DNA from: Argentina anserina
Lineage: Eukaryota > Streptophyta > Magnoliopsida > Rosales > Rosaceae
DNA length: 64,000 nucleotides
Assembly (NCBI RefSeq): GCF_933775445.1
Contig: NC_065874.1
Location: 19,425,001 to 19,489,000, forward strand
Reading direction: 5' to 3'
Shown: one piece after another, positions 62,851-64,000 of the stretch
Position numbering within the stretch: the stretch's first letter is position 1
How the letters are laid out: each line of letters begins with the position of its first letter
The notes under the pieces: generated by a model
Seen by the model: the letters and a program-made list of their open reading frames with translations, nothing else
The model's database searches: none
Told to the model about the DNA's origin: nothing
Made by a program: the position numbers and the translations under genes

Positions 62851-63611
62851 TTCTTAAAGATGGATCCCTAACTTTTAATTTCGAATTCATTTTTCATATT
62901 GTTCGTTTGTATATGCTTACCTTATTTTGTTGTACATATAGTAATTATATCTTAGGTTGTTGTTTTGATGATTGAGTGAATGATTGTTGTAGGTTGTAAA
63001 TCGAACGGAATAGGTAAAGTCTCTTTTGTTAATATTGGCTTTAACCCTTCATGCTTGCTCTCGGGGTTGCATGAGGTTGAGGGCGGCTTTTATTAACACC
63101 TGGAGATTTGTCTAACACCTAAAGTTAAGTCCAGCTGAATAAGGGGCACGCATTTTTATTACCCTGGTGCATGGGACTTAAATTGGATCTCAGAGAACTA
63201 CAAACTGACATACATCTCGATGATGGAGTCAATAGGGAGTTCGCTCTCCGTAGTTCAACAAATGAGTCATACCATGTTCACTATCTCTAATTGAGCTATA
63301 CGGCCTTCTGCAACAAAGACTTGATTTTGTGTCTAGACATCCATACATAGGCCACACGTCCACCTCAGTTAACAACTTAGAATCAATCGATAATTTAATC
63401 ATTGAAACAACAACATAATTGTGGATTGTATAAACTTTGTAAACGTAAAGGACTAACTTTTTGTAACATGACAACATAATTGCCGTGCCTCTTCCATAAG
63501 TGTGTCATGTATATGACTAAGGAATGGCACATTCCTTGTCTTCATTTTGTATTCTTCAATGCTAACTTTTTAACTTTCGTTACAGGAACTATGCATATTC
63601 GCTATATCTAA
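62851..63611 (+). other. Gypsy leader region
   Basis: Non-coding leader between primer site and gag. The part from about 62985 to 63390 aligns with 38190-38605 of the nested Gypsy element. Confidence 0.7.
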
Positions 63612-64000
63612 GAAAACACAAGAGCTAAATTTCGAATTCAAGCACTTAAAGACTTACAAGCTTTTGGCTCGAGTGGACTCTTAGATTTCGAAACTTCTAC
63701 AAGCAATTCAATATTAAACTCTTCACCTAGATCAGTAGAAGAGGAGGATCTTTTCTTCCCCTTCATCTTTGACTCAGAGACAGACATAATTGTGGACCGT
63801 ACCCTAATTCCTATTGGTGCTCCAATGGCACTCAAGAATGCTTTCATTCCCACCACCCGTGAATCACATTCATGCATTGTTTTCACTCCACCTGATGAAG
63901 CCGACTTCTCCATTCCAGTTCAATTGCTTGGGTAGCTGCCTAAGTACTTTGGTTCCTCAATAGAAGATCTTAATGTTCACCTTAGGGAGTTCTTGGATAT
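63612..64000 (+). pseudogene. Athila-like gag, 5' part, with in-frame stop
   Basis: A frame open from 63612 runs for 107 codons to a TAG at 63933-63935, then continues in the same frame to the window end. Words such as TTRESHSCIVFTPPDE, and after the stop LPKYFGSSIEDLNVHLREF, follow the pattern of plant Athila/Gypsy gag proteins near their conserved retrotransposon gag domain. The in-frame stop implies a dead copy unless it is a sequence error. The rest lies outside the window. Confidence 0.7.

Overview
The window is nuclear DNA from a flowering plant, most likely a eudicot. The genes have GT-AG introns and plant-specific products, the intergenic DNA is AT-rich, and there is a large nest of plant transposons. 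The lineage cannot be fixed from sequence alone. Gene content and transposon types would fit a rosid, which is a weak inference.

Left arm (1-17.8 kb) is gene-dense. It holds the 3' part of SERRATE (+, 1-3751), a plastid-type FHA-domain protein (+, 4592-8087), NADH-cytochrome b5 reductase 1 (+, 9344-12608) and the CCT/TRiC chaperonin eta subunit (-, 13481-17798). I rebuilt the exons by hand. The coding length is a multiple of three in every model (for SERRATE from its first full codon). Right arm (50.7-57.8 kb) holds a complete 22-exon ARGONAUTE4-type gene (-, 50696-56496; 942 codons) with the Asp-Asp-His slicer residues intact.

The middle (about 18-50 kb) and the right end (58-64 kb) are transposon territory, and much of it can be resolved to exact insertion events by target-site duplications (TSDs). 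There are two decayed LINEs, each broken by two younger insertions. A solo Copia LTR has TSD TGTTG, and a solo Gypsy LTR with an internal partial duplication has TSD GCAGT. An 11.2-kb Copia element contains a nested Gypsy remnant (TSD CCACC). A MULE-type MITE has a 9-bp TSD. Three hAT-type elements have perfect 8-bp TSDs and one more has a decayed TSD. The window ends inside the 5' half of an Athila-like Gypsy element that is related to the nested one.

The least familiar component is a dispersed repeat family with at least three copies (17.9, 19.2 and 29.7-45.9 kb). Each copy carries a minisatellite of 12-bp units starting TGTGAC or TGTGAT, of very different array length. In the third copy the units occur in both polarities (GTCACA then TGTGAC), giving a fold-back layout. 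A second point of interest is a 205-bp tandem duplication in AGO4. It places a 12-nt copy of an exon end between a plausible acceptor and a plausible donor, so an in-frame four-residue microexon is possible.

Functionally, SERRATE (miRNA processing) and AGO4 (siRNA-directed DNA methylation) lie on either side of the transposon block. Their proximity is probably coincidental. Several elements show G-to-A and C-to-T changes that fit long-term cytosine methylation.
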